DNA of 37,706 nt from an uncultured Brevundimonas sp. (GCF_937863155.1 NZ_CALMFB010000016.1:1-37706), one strand, 5' to 3'; positions 1 to 10,943 are shown, numbered from the stretch's first letter. Notes: generated by a model from the letters alone, not told the origin. Translations and numbers: made by a program.

Positions 1-13
1 CCCCCGATGGGGG
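1..13 (-). terminator. GC hairpin after gyrA, cut by window edge
   Basis: Five C, a three-base loop and five G form a small perfect hairpin seven bases past the gyrA stop codon. Any T-run would lie outside the window, so terminator function is inferred from position only. Confidence 0.35.
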
Positions 14-19
14 AGGATT

Positions 20-2770
<2,751 letters not shown>

Positions 2771-2891
2771 GGAAATCAGGCTTTATTGGCCGGAATCGGA
2801 ACGTGATCCGCTGATCCGGTTTCTAGCATCCAGGGGGGCAGGAGGCAAAGAAACGCCGCCCTTTTCGCCCCGATCTCACGGAGAAAAGCCC

Positions 2892-3458
2892 ATGCGCGCT
2901 GCCCTGATCGCCACTTTCGCCGCCCTGCCCCTGGCCGCCTGCGTCAGCGTGACGGCCAACGACTATTCGACCCATCCGCCCGAACGCGCGCCTGCGGGCG
3001 ATTTCGGAGAGGCGACCCTGATCAACGGCGCCGGACAACGGGTCGGGCGGGCAGTGCTGACGCAAGGGGCCACCGGCCTGCTGATCCGGGTCGAAGCCGA
3101 GGGCCTGACGCCGGGCTGGCACGGCATCCACATCCACGCCACGGGCGAATGCGCCGCGCCCTTCACCTCGGCCGGGGCGCATGTGAACCATGGCGAGCCC
3201 AAGGCCCCGCACGGCCTGCTGAACCCCCAGGGGCCGGACGACGGCGACCTGCCCAACATCCACGCCGACGCCAACGGACGGGTCAACGCCGAACTGTTCA
3301 CCACCCGCGCCCGCATCGCCCGCTCTGGCCCCGGGCAATGGCTGTGGGACGAAGACGGATCGGCCCTGGTCATCCACGCCAACGCCGACGACCACACCAG
3401 CCAGCCCATCGGCGGCGCCGGCGACCGGGTGGTGTGCGGGGTGATGGCGGCGGGCTGA
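2892..3458 (+). CDS. sodC: Cu/Zn superoxide dismutase, lipoprotein
   Basis: Periplasmic enzyme that dismutates superoxide to peroxide and oxygen. The 188-aa product starts at an ATG inside a longer open frame. That start is chosen because it gives a signal peptide with lipobox LAAC (Cys17), so the enzyme is probably a membrane-anchored lipoprotein. Copper-binding HIH (H80, H82), bridging H97, H107, GDLPN and the late H162 are visible, and C87 and C182 can form the conserved disulfide. The usual third zinc histidine (H-x-x-D) is replaced by D116 in PDDGD, a variant worth noting. It converges with the EamA gene, leaving 15 bp between the stop codons. Confidence 0.9.
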   Translation: MRAALIATFAALPLAACVSVTANDYSTHPPERAPAGDFGEATLINGAGQRVGRAVLTQGATGLLIRVEAEGLTPGWHGIHIHATGECAAPFTSAGAHVNHGEPKAPHGLLNPQGPDDGDLPNIHADANGRVNAELFTTRARIARSGPGQWLWDEDGSALVIHANADDHTSQPIGGAGDRVVCGVMAAG

Positions 3459-3473
3459 CCTCCGCCCAGCCCG

Positions 3474-4385
3474 TCAGGCCTTGGCCGCGCCGGCCCTGAG
3501 ACCGCGCTCGGCCAGGGCCACCACGGCGACCCCGCCCATCGTCAGGCCCGCCCCGGTCAGGATCTGGGCGGTCAGAACGTCGCCCAGCATCCAGCCGATC
3601 AGGATCGACACCACCGGCGTGGCCAGAAGATAGGGCGTGACCCGCCCCGCCTCGCGCCGCTGGACCAGCCAGAAGACCAGGGTGGTGGCCACCACCGACG
3701 ACACGAAACCGGCCCAGATCACGCAGGCCCAGACCAGGGGCGTGGCCTGTTGCATCGCCTGGACCTGACCAGTCTCGAACAGGGCCGAACCGGCCGCCAG
3801 GGTCGGCAGGGCGACGCAGGCCAGCAGGCCCTGCATCTTCAGCGGCGGGATGGAGGTGGTGCGCCGCGCGATCACCGTGGTCATGGCCCAGGCGGCGCAG
3901 GCGGCGATGGCGACCAGCACGGCCTTCCAGTCCTGGATCGCATGGGGGTCCAGCGACATCCACGCCACGCCGACAAAGGCCACCGCCATACCGCCCAGGG
4001 CGGCCTTCGACAGCCGCTCGCCCAGCAGGAGGAAGGCGAACAGGGCCGTGAACGGAATCCACAGCTGGGCCGCCACCGACACCGGGCTGACGTCCTGGGC
4101 CAGCCAGAAGGCCAGATAGATCAAGCCGTAGTGGATCGGCCCGCCCAGAACCACGATGACCAGCAGGCTCTTCCAGTTCGGGAACGGCGGCCGCACGAAG
4201 GGAAACAGGCACGCCGCCGCGACCACGAAACGCAGGGCGCCCATCAGCAGCGGCGGCAGGGTCTCGGTCGCCACCTTGGCGGCGGCGTTGTTCACGCCCC
4301 AAATGATCACGATCGCCACGATGGCGGCGATTTCGATCGCGGTCAGGGGATGCGGCAGGGCGGGCTTGGCGGCGGGAGAGGTCAC
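3474..4385 (-). CDS. EamA/DMT family transporter
   Basis: Inner-membrane drug/metabolite transporter of 303 aa with about ten hydrophobic segments arranged as two EamA repeats. The first repeat starts near residue 15 (IEIAAIVAIVIIWGVNNAAAK), the second near residue 155 (LVAIAACAAWAMTTVIARR). The substrate cannot be read from sequence; members export amino acids, metabolites or drugs. The start is GTG. It is divergent from the toxin-antitoxin pair, with about 100 bp between. Confidence 0.9.
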   Translation of the reverse strand: MTSPAAKPALPHPLTAIEIAAIVAIVIIWGVNNAAAKVATETLPPLLMGALRFVVAAACLFPFVRPPFPNWKSLLVIVVLGGPIHYGLIYLAFWLAQDVSPVSVAAQLWIPFTALFAFLLLGERLSKAALGGMAVAFVGVAWMSLDPHAIQDWKAVLVAIAACAAWAMTTVIARRTTSIPPLKMQGLLACVALPTLAAGSALFETGQVQAMQQATPLVWACVIWAGFVSSVVATTLVFWLVQRREAGRVTPYLLATPVVSILIGWMLGDVLTAQILTGAGLTMGGVAVVALAERGLRAGAAKA

Positions 4386-4470
4386 AATCCGTCTATCGCA
4401 CAGGGGTCGTGCGGAAACCTCTCAACAACAGTGACGCAGCGTTTCCCGTGGCGGACGCAAAAGAAATAGC

Positions 4471-4483
4471 GTACATATGTACA
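4471..4483 (+). promoter_or_regulatory. palindromic operator of the Phd/PIN module
   Basis: A perfect 12-bp palindrome GTACATATGTAC ends two bases before the antitoxin ATG, in an AT-rich island of otherwise GC-rich DNA. TGTACA (4478-4483) is the core recognised by YefM-type antitoxins, and a second GTAC core lies 8 bp upstream. It probably serves as the autoregulatory operator and overlaps the promoter. Confidence 0.6.
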
Positions 4484-4484
4484 T

Positions 4485-4754
4485 ATGACCGAGATCACCC
4501 TGACCACCTTGCGCAAGGATCTGTTCCGCATCGTCGATCGTGTGCTGGAAACCGGTCGTCCGTTGACGCTGGTGCGAAACGGGCGGCGGCTGACGATTGC
4601 GGTCCAGCCGGATTATTCGACGCCGGAAGGTCGGGAACAGAGGTTCGACCGAATGATGGCCATGGGCGTCCGTGAAGACGCGGCCGATTTCGATCCGGGC
4701 GACATCAGCGACGGCGCCCATCTGGACTGGTCGGCCGAAGACAATCCGCGGTGA
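4485..4754 (+). CDS. type II antitoxin, Phd/YefM family
   Basis: An 89-aa protein whose N-terminal half (LTTLRKDLFRIVDRVLETGRPLTLVRNGR) matches the Phd/YefM DNA-binding fold. The acidic C-terminal half would wrap the toxin. Its stop codon overlaps the toxin GTG by 4 bp (GTGA), the usual translational coupling. A palindrome immediately upstream is the likely site of self-repression. No strong Shine-Dalgarno is visible, so the mRNA may be near-leaderless. Confidence 0.85.
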   Translation: MTEITLTTLRKDLFRIVDRVLETGRPLTLVRNGRRLTIAVQPDYSTPEGREQRFDRMMAMGVREDAADFDPGDISDGAHLDWSAEDNPR

Positions 4755-5128
4755 TCCATCTGGACACCCACGTAGCCCTGTGGCTGGCGCAACGCCGGTC
4801 CGGCGTCCTGGGCGCCGCCGCCCTTCGCCTAGTGCGCAAACACCCCTGGACCCTGTCGCCCTTCGTGCTGCTGGAGCTTGAAATCCTGCACGAAATCGGG
4901 CGCATCAAGGCGTCGCCGGACACGGTTCTAAAGGCGCTGGGCGAGGTGGGCGAGGTGTCCATTTCGGCTGTCAGCGCCGAACAGGCGGTGCAGGCCGCAC
5001 GACCCCTGACCTGGACGCGCGACCCGATGGATCGACTGATCGTGGGCGCCGCCCTGGCCGAAAAACGCCCGCTGGTCACCGCCGACGGCGTGATCCTGAA
5101 ACACCTGCCGTCGGCCGTCTGGGACTGA
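4751..5128 (+). CDS. PIN-domain toxin (VapC-like)
   Basis: A 125-aa PIN-domain ribonuclease, the toxin partner of the upstream Phd-type antitoxin. The metal-binding acidic residues are visible: D4 in HLDTH, an Glu in LLELEILHEIG, D93/D96 in TRDPMDRL and D in VTADG near residue 114. The start is GTG overlapping the antitoxin stop. Such toxins cut tRNA, rRNA or mRNA when the antitoxin is degraded; the target here cannot be inferred. Confidence 0.88.
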   Translation: MIHLDTHVALWLAQRRSGVLGAAALRLVRKHPWTLSPFVLLELEILHEIGRIKASPDTVLKALGEVGEVSISAVSAEQAVQAARPLTWTRDPMDRLIVGAALAEKRPLVTADGVILKHLPSAVWD

Positions 5129-5145
5129 TCGCCCGCCCCCAGACC

Positions 5146-5616
5146 TCAGAACGGGATGTCGTCGTTCAGGTCGTAGCTTTCCTTGGGGCCCGAGGGCTTG
5201 TTGGCGCCGCCGGTCGAGAAGCCCGAGGAATAGTCGTCGTCCGAACGGCCCGCGCCGCCGCCGTCACCGCGGCCGCCCAGCATGGTCAGATTGCCGTTGA
5301 AGCGCTGGATCACCACCTCGGTGGTGTATTTCTCAACGCCGTTCTGTTCGTATTTGCGGGTCGACAGCTGGCCCTCGATGTAAACGGTCGAGCCCTTCTT
5401 CAGATAGTTCTCGGCCACCTTCACGATGTTGTCGTTGAAGATCACCACCCGGTGCCACTCGGTCTTTTCCTTGCGCTCGCCGGTGGATTTGTCGCGCCAG
5501 GTCTCGGAAGTGGCCAGCGACAGGTTGGCGACGCGGTCGCCGTTGTTCAGGGTGCGGATCTCCGGGTCCTTGCCCAGATTGCCCACCAGAATGACCTTGT
5601 TGACGCTGCCAGCCAT
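5146..5616 (-). CDS. ssb: single-stranded DNA-binding protein
   Basis: A 156-aa SSB with an OB-fold ([21 protein letters not shown] to about residue 112), aromatic contact residues W40 and W54, a glycine-rich linker and the C-terminal acidic tip DDIPF that recruits repair and replication partners. It coats single-stranded DNA in replication, recombination and repair. A GTTC-N7-GTTC LexA box lies 73-87 bp upstream, so SOS induction is likely. The gene follows two Cys-containing envelope-protein genes on the same strand but probably has its own promoter. Confidence 0.97.
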   Translation of the reverse strand: MAGSVNKVILVGNLGKDPEIRTLNNGDRVANLSLATSETWRDKSTGERKEKTEWHRVVIFNDNIVKVAENYLKKGSTVYIEGQLSTRKYEQNGVEKYTTEVVIQRFNGNLTMLGGRGDGGGAGRSDDDYSSGFSTGGANKPSGPKESYDLNDDIPF

Positions 5617-5688
5617 CGCCGTTTCCTTTTCTTGGGGCGCTGCGGCCCTGTGTTCGCTGACGGCCTGAATACCCCAGGACGCCGAAAT

Positions 5689-5703
5689 GTTCCAGTTATG
5701 TTC
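5689..5703. promoter_or_regulatory. LexA (SOS) box upstream of ssb
   Basis: The direct repeat GTTC-CAGTTAT-GTTC matches exactly the GTTC-N7-GTTC operator used by LexA in Alphaproteobacteria. It lies in the 90-bp gap before ssb, a well-placed repressor site. Confidence 0.7.
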
Positions 5704-5706
5704 CGA

Positions 5707-6135
5707 TCAGCCGGCCGGAGCCGCCATCGCGGTGTCGATGTCGCGCTGAATGGCGCCCGGAATGGCCAGACGGCCGTCGCCCGTGCGGGCCAGGGCGAAG
5801 AAACGCACCCCGTCCAGATCCTTGGAGAAGAAGACGCCGCGCTTTTCGATGAAGATGAACTGGCCCTGATAGGCGCCGACGATCTCGCGCTTGTTGCCGC
5901 CCATGCGCAGGAAACGCAGGCGCATCTCCTCCAGCCGCGCGGCGCAGAATTCGATCTGCGGCTGGTCGGTGGCGACGACATGGAACTGGGTCTGGCCTTT
6001 TTCGCCCGCATCGGGCGTCTGGACCGAATAGCAGACGCCGGGATCGCGCGGGGCGTCGGGCGACGACTGGCAGGCGGCCAGGCCGGCCAGGCCGGCCAGG
6101 CCCAGGACAGCGGCGGGAATCAGCAGGGCGCGCAT
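5707..6135 (-). CDS. putative lipoprotein, unknown function
   Basis: A 142-aa protein with a hydrophobic signal and lipobox LAAC (Cys22), so probably membrane-anchored. Two further cysteines (in GVCYS and EFCAARLEE) could form a disulfide. The body is a mixed alpha/beta sequence with the basic helix LEEMRLRFLRMGGNKREIV. I recognise no family. Its ATG overlaps the stop of the upstream gene by one base (TGATG), so the pair is co-translated. Both lie upstream of ssb, but nothing links them to DNA metabolism. Confidence 0.75.
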   Translation of the reverse strand: MRALLIPAAVLGLAGLAGLAACQSSPDAPRDPGVCYSVQTPDAGEKGQTQFHVVATDQPQIEFCAARLEEMRLRFLRMGGNKREIVGAYQGQFIFIEKRGVFFSKDLDGVRFFALARTGDGRLAIPGAIQRDIDTAMAAPAG

Positions 6136-6809
6136 CAGTTCAGACCCGGGAATTGGCAGTTGCGGTCCTGTTCCGCCAGGGTGCGGAAGCGGCTGTTGTC
6201 ACTGGACTGCTCGACCCGGCGCGGCACCAGACGCAGCGTCAGATCGCCCCAGCGGCCGTATTGCGCCTCGCCCGGACGGACACAGGTTCCGGCGTACAGC
6301 GCCTGGACGCACTGGTTCAGGCTCATGTTCGACGACAGGGCGCGCCATTCCGAGCCGGCGTGACGCAGGCAGGCCGTGCCGCCGGTCTGGACCGGGGCGG
6401 CGGCGGGCGTGGTCGGGGCGGCGGCGGGCGCCGTGACCGGCTTTTCGGTCAGCTGCACCGGCGGCAGTTCCGGCACCGGGGCGAAGGCGGCGGTGGGCGC
6501 GGCGGCCAGGGCGCCGGTGGCGTCGATGCCGACGTCCAGCGCTTCGGTCGCCAGGCCATTGCGCTGGGCGCATTCGGTCAGGGTGGCCATGCCGACATAC
6601 TGCCCCTCGACAAAGCAGCGCAGCTGGCGCGTCGGCTCCAGAGAGGGGGCGTCGGCGACATCGACGGTCAGGCCGCCCTGGGCCGCCGGCGGCGGCTCGG
6701 CGGATCCCTGACGCCCGCCCGAGAAGACCAGGGCCAGCACCACGGCCGCCAGGATCGCCAGGGCGGCGCCGACGGCGATGATGATGCGTTTGTCGTTCGA
6801 GGGCTGCAT
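6135..6809 (-). CDS. membrane-anchored protein with two Cys modules
   Basis: A 224-aa protein with one N-terminal membrane helix (about residues 8-30) and the rest probably periplasmic. Two cysteine-bearing modules (about residues 64-90 and 145-220) are separated by an Ala/Pro/Thr-rich linker typical of cell-wall-spanning stretches. The last residues contain another Cys (RNCQFPGLN). No enzymatic motif is visible and I recognise no family. It is translationally coupled to the following lipoprotein gene, so the two may act together in the envelope. Confidence 0.72.
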   Translation of the reverse strand: MQPSNDKRIIIAVGAALAILAAVVLALVFSGGRQGSAEPPPAAQGGLTVDVADAPSLEPTRQLRCFVEGQYVGMATLTECAQRNGLATEALDVGIDATGALAAAPTAAFAPVPELPPVQLTEKPVTAPAAAPTTPAAAPVQTGGTACLRHAGSEWRALSSNMSLNQCVQALYAGTCVRPGEAQYGRWGDLTLRLVPRRVEQSSDNSRFRTLAEQDRNCQFPGLN

Positions 6810-6895
6810 GCGGGACTCGTGCGGGGCTGGACGGAGCCAATAACCCCGCCAAGCCTTCGACAGTCAACGCCGAATGCGGCCGTTCGGCGTCTCTA

Positions 6896-6956
6896 GAGCC
6901 TGATCCGCTGAGATGGAATCAGCTTCGCGATTCCGTCGATGCGGTGAATCAGGCTC
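6896..6956. repeat. palindromic intergenic repeat, copy 1
   Basis: A 61-bp element bounded by perfect 9-bp inverted arms (GAGCCTGAT and ATCAGGCTC). It contains an inner hairpin with a 9-bp stem, one bulged A and a TTC loop. The edge TAGAGC and the GCTTCGCG core resemble the small palindromic elements scattered between genes in many Alphaproteobacteria. Confidence 0.7.
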
Positions 6957-6969
6957 CAGGTACAAGCGA

Positions 6970-7029
6970 GAGCATGATTCAGCTTTCAGCCGGAGCCGCT
7001 TCGCGGTTCCGTCTAAAACCATCATGCTC
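6970..7029. repeat. palindromic intergenic repeat, copy 2
   Basis: A 60-bp element with perfect 9-bp outer arms (GAGCATGAT and ATCATGCTC) and an inner 9-bp hairpin with one G-T wobble and a TTC loop (about 6990-7011). It lies 13 bp from copy 1. Its right edge supplies the TAG stop codon of the FlaEY-like gene, so transcription of that gene runs straight into this hairpin. Confidence 0.75.
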
Positions 7030-9749
7030 TAGCCGCCCAGGCGCGCCAGGGCGGCCTGATAGTTGGCCAACTGGTTGGTCAGATAGGCCGGCACGGTTCC
7101 AGACGCGGACGAGGCCGGGCTTTGCGGCGCCAGGGCGCGATAGGCGTCGCGAACGGCCTTCAGCGCACCCTGAAGCGCCTCGCCCGCCGCCTTGACCGAA
7201 GCCGGGTCCGCCAGGTTCAGCGTGCGCGACAGGTTCAGGCCGAAGGTTTTGACATCCCCGTCGCCGCTGCCCGCCGGCCCGACATAGCCGGGCGTCAGGC
7301 CCAGCCCCGCCAGGGCGTCACGCCCCGGCTCGCCCGCCGTCAGCACGGCGCCGGTCTTGCCGTCGCGGGCGGTGATGCTGAGCCGCTGGAACCCGCCCGA
7401 AACGCCGGACTGGACGCCCGCGCCGGCGGGGCCTTCCTTGTCAGAGGCGACGGTCACCTTCAGCTTCATGCCCGACGCCTGTTCGATCTTGCGCGCCAGG
7501 GTCTGCAGGGTGTCGCGCGCCTCGATGGTCACGGTCACCGCCCGGCCGCCGTTGGCGGGCGACACCTGGAACCGGTCGCCGACCCGCAACGAGGTGGCGT
7601 CGATCAGGCGTTTGGAATCCTTCTGGTCGATCTCGCCTGTCGGCAGGCCCAGGCGGTCCAGCACGCTGGCGCCGCCGCTGACCACCGTCAGAGCCATGGG
7701 CGCGGCCTGTTCGCCATCGCCGGCCCAGTCACGTCGCCATTCCACCGCGCCTGTCGCGGCGTCCATCCGGGCCAGATAGGCGCGGGTCGGATCGGTGGCC
7801 TTGGCGCCCTCGGGCCGGTCGGCCACGCCGGTCAGCCAGACCTTGCCGTTGACCACCTTCACATCGGCGGCCGTATCGTCGCCCGCGCCGCCGACATAGG
7901 TCAGACGGTCGGCGGCCCCGGCAGTCAGATCGCCGGCCAGGCTGATGACGAAGGCGTCGGTTCCGCCGGCGTGGGCGTTGGTCTTGGTCGCCACGTCCAG
8001 GTCGCCATTGCGGGTCGCGCCGCTCAGGATCACCCGGCCGCCAGAGACGGCGATGCCCGCCACTTCGCCGCTGGCCAGGCCCAGGTCGCGCGTGGCCGCC
8101 AGGGTCGGCGCGCCGGCCGCATCCAGGGTGAAATGGCGCACGACCAGCCGTCCGTCCTCGACGCCGGCGGTGTACAGGTTCGACCCCTCCACCGTCATGG
8201 CCTGAACCGAATCGTCGCCCGCCGTGCCGAACTGACGCGTGGCCGTCGCCTCGGCCTTCACCGGGGCGTAGATGTGATCCTGGCTCTCGGTGAAGGTCTG
8301 CAGATAGCCGTCCCAGCCGCCGCTCGACACCTCGCCCGGCATGGCCGACCTGGCGCGCCCGGCCACCTGGACCGTGCCGCCCGGCCCGAAGGCCACGGCC
8401 GTCGCATGATCTTCGGCGCGGGCGCCGCGACGCTGGGTCCATTGTTCCTGGCCATCGGCGTCGAAGACCGTAACGAAGCTGTCGGCCACCGTGGCGACCT
8501 CGCCCGTCTTGCCCGGCTCCAGCGCGCCGACGACCGACCCGGCCACGGCCACCCGGCCATCGGCATCGACCGCAATCGCATAGCCGCTGGCGTTGGTGGC
8601 GGCGCCCAGGGCGCGGGTCATGACCACGCGCCCGGCCGAATCCAGCTTCATCAGCGCCACGTCGCGCTGGCCCTTGATGGGCTGATTGTCCGGCCCGGCC
8701 GTCACATCGGCCACGATCCACTGCCCGCCATCGGCCGCCGCCGCGCTGGCGCGCACGGTCTCGACCCCTTCGGGCAGCGCCGTCTGGGACAGGCGGCCAT
8801 CGACCCACTGGGTTTCGCCGATGCGGGACATGCCGGTCTGGTCGGGGCTGAATTTCAGCACCTGCTCGGCGCCGGCCTTGCCATAGCCCTGAACCACATA
8901 GGCCGCATCGCCCGAAGGCGCGGCGGTGAAGGCGACCGTTTCCATGGTCACGCCCCGGATCGCCAGGGCCCAGCGGTCCTGGCCCGCCGGCAGGGTCACC
9001 GGCTTGCCGGCGACGGTGATCGTCTTGGGCTCCGGCTTGATATGCTCGCGGCCGATGCGGGTTTCGACGCCGGCGGCTTCGAGCTTTTCATTGATGTGCG
9101 TCAGCACATTGGTCAGGCTGCGCGGGGTCGATCCCATGTCAGCCAGGTCGATGGCGACGTTGATCGGCGTGGTCGTCTCGCCCACCGTCCGCTTGACCGT
9201 TATGCCAAAGGCGGTCGGCCCGGCGAAGGCGGCCACCGGATCGTCGGGCGACCCTTCGTGGATCGGCCCGGTCAGGGACCGGGCGCTGTCGCGCGCCACG
9301 GCGGCCGAGGATTTGCTGCTGCTGGACGACACCCCGCCCACCATGCGCACGTCCTGAAGACGCGCGGACGTCAGATAGGTCTGGATCTCGGCCATGCCCG
9401 AGGCGAACCGCTTGTCCAGCAGGTTGCGCTCGGTGGTGGACAGGCCCTTGGTCGCGGCGCGGTTGGCCAGGGCGTTCAGCGTGTCCAGCCCCTGATACAG
9501 GGCGAACAGCTTGCGATAATCCGCCGAGGCGCCGGCCATATCCAGCTTGGCGCCGCCTTCATCGATGATGCTGCGGCCGCCCAGGGCGGCGCGGACCAGG
9601 GCGTCGGCCTGGGGAACCGTGGCCTTGGCGTCCCACGGCGGGGTCGGCTGCTTCTTCTTGGCGGCGGTCAGGGCGGCGTTGATCGTCGGGTTCTGCACCG
9701 CGATCGCCGACTGCCCGAACAGGCCCAGAAGATAGCTGTTGTTTATCAA
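7029..9749 (-). CDS. flaEY: FlaEY-like flagellar regulatory protein
   Basis: A 906-aa protein in the flagellin cluster. The N-terminal 130 residues are helical and begin INNSYLLGLFGQ. A long middle part (about 300-715) has repeated strand-turn blocks such as YAIAVDADGRVAVAGSV and VKVVNGKVWLTGVA, typical of SBBP-type beta-propellers. Residues 720-825 resemble the flagellin/hook IN motif (DTLQTLARKIEQASGMKLKV). The C-terminus is again helical. This architecture and location fit Caulobacter FlaEY, which influences flagellin expression; the biochemical role is not settled. The start is TTG with GGAGAG seven bases upstream. The stop codon is contributed by an intergenic palindromic repeat. An extracellular flagellum-associated protein is an alternative. 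Confidence 0.72.
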   Translation of the reverse strand: MINNSYLLGLFGQSAIAVQNPTINAALTAAKKKQPTPPWDAKATVPQADALVRAALGGRSIIDEGGAKLDMAGASADYRKLFALYQGLDTLNALANRAATKGLSTTERNLLDKRFASGMAEIQTYLTSARLQDVRMVGGVSSSSSKSSAAVARDSARSLTGPIHEGSPDDPVAAFAGPTAFGITVKRTVGETTTPINVAIDLADMGSTPRSLTNVLTHINEKLEAAGVETRIGREHIKPEPKTITVAGKPVTLPAGQDRWALAIRGVTMETVAFTAAPSGDAAYVVQGYGKAGAEQVLKFSPDQTGMSRIGETQWVDGRLSQTALPEGVETVRASAAAADGGQWIVADVTAGPDNQPIKGQRDVALMKLDSAGRVVMTRALGAATNASGYAIAVDADGRVAVAGSVVGALEPGKTGEVATVADSFVTVFDADGQEQWTQRRGARAEDHATAVAFGPGGTVQVAGRARSAMPGEVSSGGWDGYLQTFTESQDHIYAPVKAEATATRQFGTAGDDSVQAMTVEGSNLYTAGVEDGRLVVRHFTLDAAGAPTLAATRDLGLASGEVAGIAVSGGRVILSGATRNGDLDVATKTNAHAGGTDAFVISLAGDLTAGAADRLTYVGGAGDDTAADVKVVNGKVWLTGVADRPEGAKATDPTRAYLARMDAATGAVEWRRDWAGDGEQAAPMALTVVSGGASVLDRLGLPTGEIDQKDSKRLIDATSLRVGDRFQVSPANGGRAVTVTIEARDTLQTLARKIEQASGMKLKVTVASDKEGPAGAGVQSGVSGGFQRLSITARDGKTGAVLTAGEPGRDALAGLGLTPGYVGPAGSGDGDVKTFGLNLSRTLNLADPASVKAAGEALQGALKAVRDAYRALAPQSPASSASGTVPAYLTNQLANYQAALARLGG

Positions 9750-9865
9750 GGACGGACTCTCCCGCCCCCAGCATGATCCACAGACGTTAAGACGAACTGA
9801 CGATTCGACAGGAACGCGGAATCACGTCGTTCGTTAATCGCCGTGTTCAGCCAAGGAGTGTTGCG

Positions 9866-9994
9866 ATGCTCTTTCCGCGTAGCGTGCTTCAGACCGTGCT
9901 GGCCCTTTACGGGTTCGGGACCAAGCCTTCCCCGCGTCGCCGCCATGCGCCGCCGATGATGATCGGACGCGCCGCGCCGCCCGGCCGGGTCTGA
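9866..9994 (+). CDS. small ORF, 42 aa, in the flagellin cluster
   Basis: An ATG frame of 42 codons preceded by a strong AAGGAG Shine-Dalgarno (9853-9858) at seven bases. The product begins MLFPRSVLQTVLALYGFG, a short amphipathic or hydrophobic helix, followed by an Arg/Pro-rich tail. It is transcribed opposite to every flagellin-locus gene, divergent from the FlaEY-like gene and convergent with a flagellin. I recognise no family. The support is the ribosome-binding site; coding is plausible, not proven. Confidence 0.42.
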   Translation: MLFPRSVLQTVLALYGFGTKPSPRRRHAPPMMIGRAAPPGRV

Positions 9995-10015
9995 TCCGCC
10001 CCGGCGACCGCGTCC

Positions 10016-10852
10016 TCAGCCGCCGCGGAACAGCGACAGGATGATCTGCGGCGCCGAGTTGGCGATCGACAGGGCCTGGGCGCCCAGCTGCTGCTGGACC
10101 TGCAGGGCCTGAAGGCGCGCGCTTTCCTTGGCCAGATCGGCGTCGACCAGATTGCCGACACCGGCTTCCAGCGAGTCCATCAGCTTGGACACGAAGCCGT
10201 TGTGGGCCGTGATCTGCTTGGCCTGCGCGCCCAGTTCGCCCAGGGCGGCGTTCAGCTGGTTGATGGAATCGTCCAGCTTGTTCAGCGCCGTGGTCGCGCC
10301 CGTCAGGGTCAGCAGACTGTCGCTCAGCGACAGCTCGATGATCGATCCGCCCAGCGACAGGTTCTTGCCCGACAGGGTGACGAAGGCGTTGGCTTCGGCG
10401 TTGGCCAGGAAGCGGATGCCGTTGGTCAGGCTGCCGTTCAGCACATTGCCGCCGTCGAAACTGGCGTTGTCCACGGCCGACTTGATGGCGCGCAACAGGG
10501 CCTTGAAGTCGGCGTCCAGCAGCTTGCGCGACTGCGTCTTCAGCGACTGGTCCTTGGCCGCGACGACCTTTTCCTTCAGCTGGTTCAGCAGGTCCGAGAC
10601 GGATTCCCCGGTCGACAGGGCCACATCGGCGATCGAGGTGGCGCGATCCAGGCTCTGCTTGACCGCCGACAGGGCGCCGATGTCGGCGCGCTGGCCCTGG
10701 GCGATGGCCCAGATGGCGGCGTTGTCCTTGGCACCCTGCACCTTCAGCCCGGTCGAGACGCGGTTCTGAACATCACCCAGCCGGTCGTTGGTGCGCGTCA
10801 GGTTCTGCAACGCGATGGCGGCGGCGGTGTTGGTGTGGACGCTGTTGGTCAT
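10016..10852 (-). CDS. flagellin
   Basis: A 278-aa flagellin, the structural subunit of the flagellar filament exported by the flagellar type III system. It has the conserved N-terminal D0/D1 helices (TNTAAAIALQNLTRTNDRLGDVQNRVSTG, then [17 protein letters not shown]) and the C-terminal counterpart ([32 protein letters not shown]). The short variable middle is typical of Caulobacter-type flagellins. It ends LSLFRGG, unlike the paralogue, which ends GLFR. The 140-bp region before its start has no good sigma-54 core and no ftr palindrome, in contrast to the other flagellin. Confidence 0.97.
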   Translation of the reverse strand: MTNSVHTNTAAAIALQNLTRTNDRLGDVQNRVSTGLKVQGAKDNAAIWAIAQGQRADIGALSAVKQSLDRATSIADVALSTGESVSDLLNQLKEKVVAAKDQSLKTQSRKLLDADFKALLRAIKSAVDNASFDGGNVLNGSLTNGIRFLANAEANAFVTLSGKNLSLGGSIIELSLSDSLLTLTGATTALNKLDDSINQLNAALGELGAQAKQITAHNGFVSKLMDSLEAGVGNLVDADLAKESARLQALQVQQQLGAQALSIANSAPQIILSLFRGG

Positions 10853-10943
10853 CGCTTCTCGAAGCCCCAGGTATCTGATTTGGCCCGAAGCTATGAGGTG
10901 AGTCGTATGCGTATGGTTAACGGCGATTCACCACGCGCATTAA

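Noticed and set aside
9766-9780. AGCATGATCC as a third copy of the palindromic repeat
   Set aside because: Only ten bases match and no partner arm or inner hairpin lies nearby.
9750-9865. sigma-54 promoter for the FlaEY-like gene
   Set aside because: The best GG..GC candidates have the wrong spacing or lack TTGC; no ftr palindrome is present.
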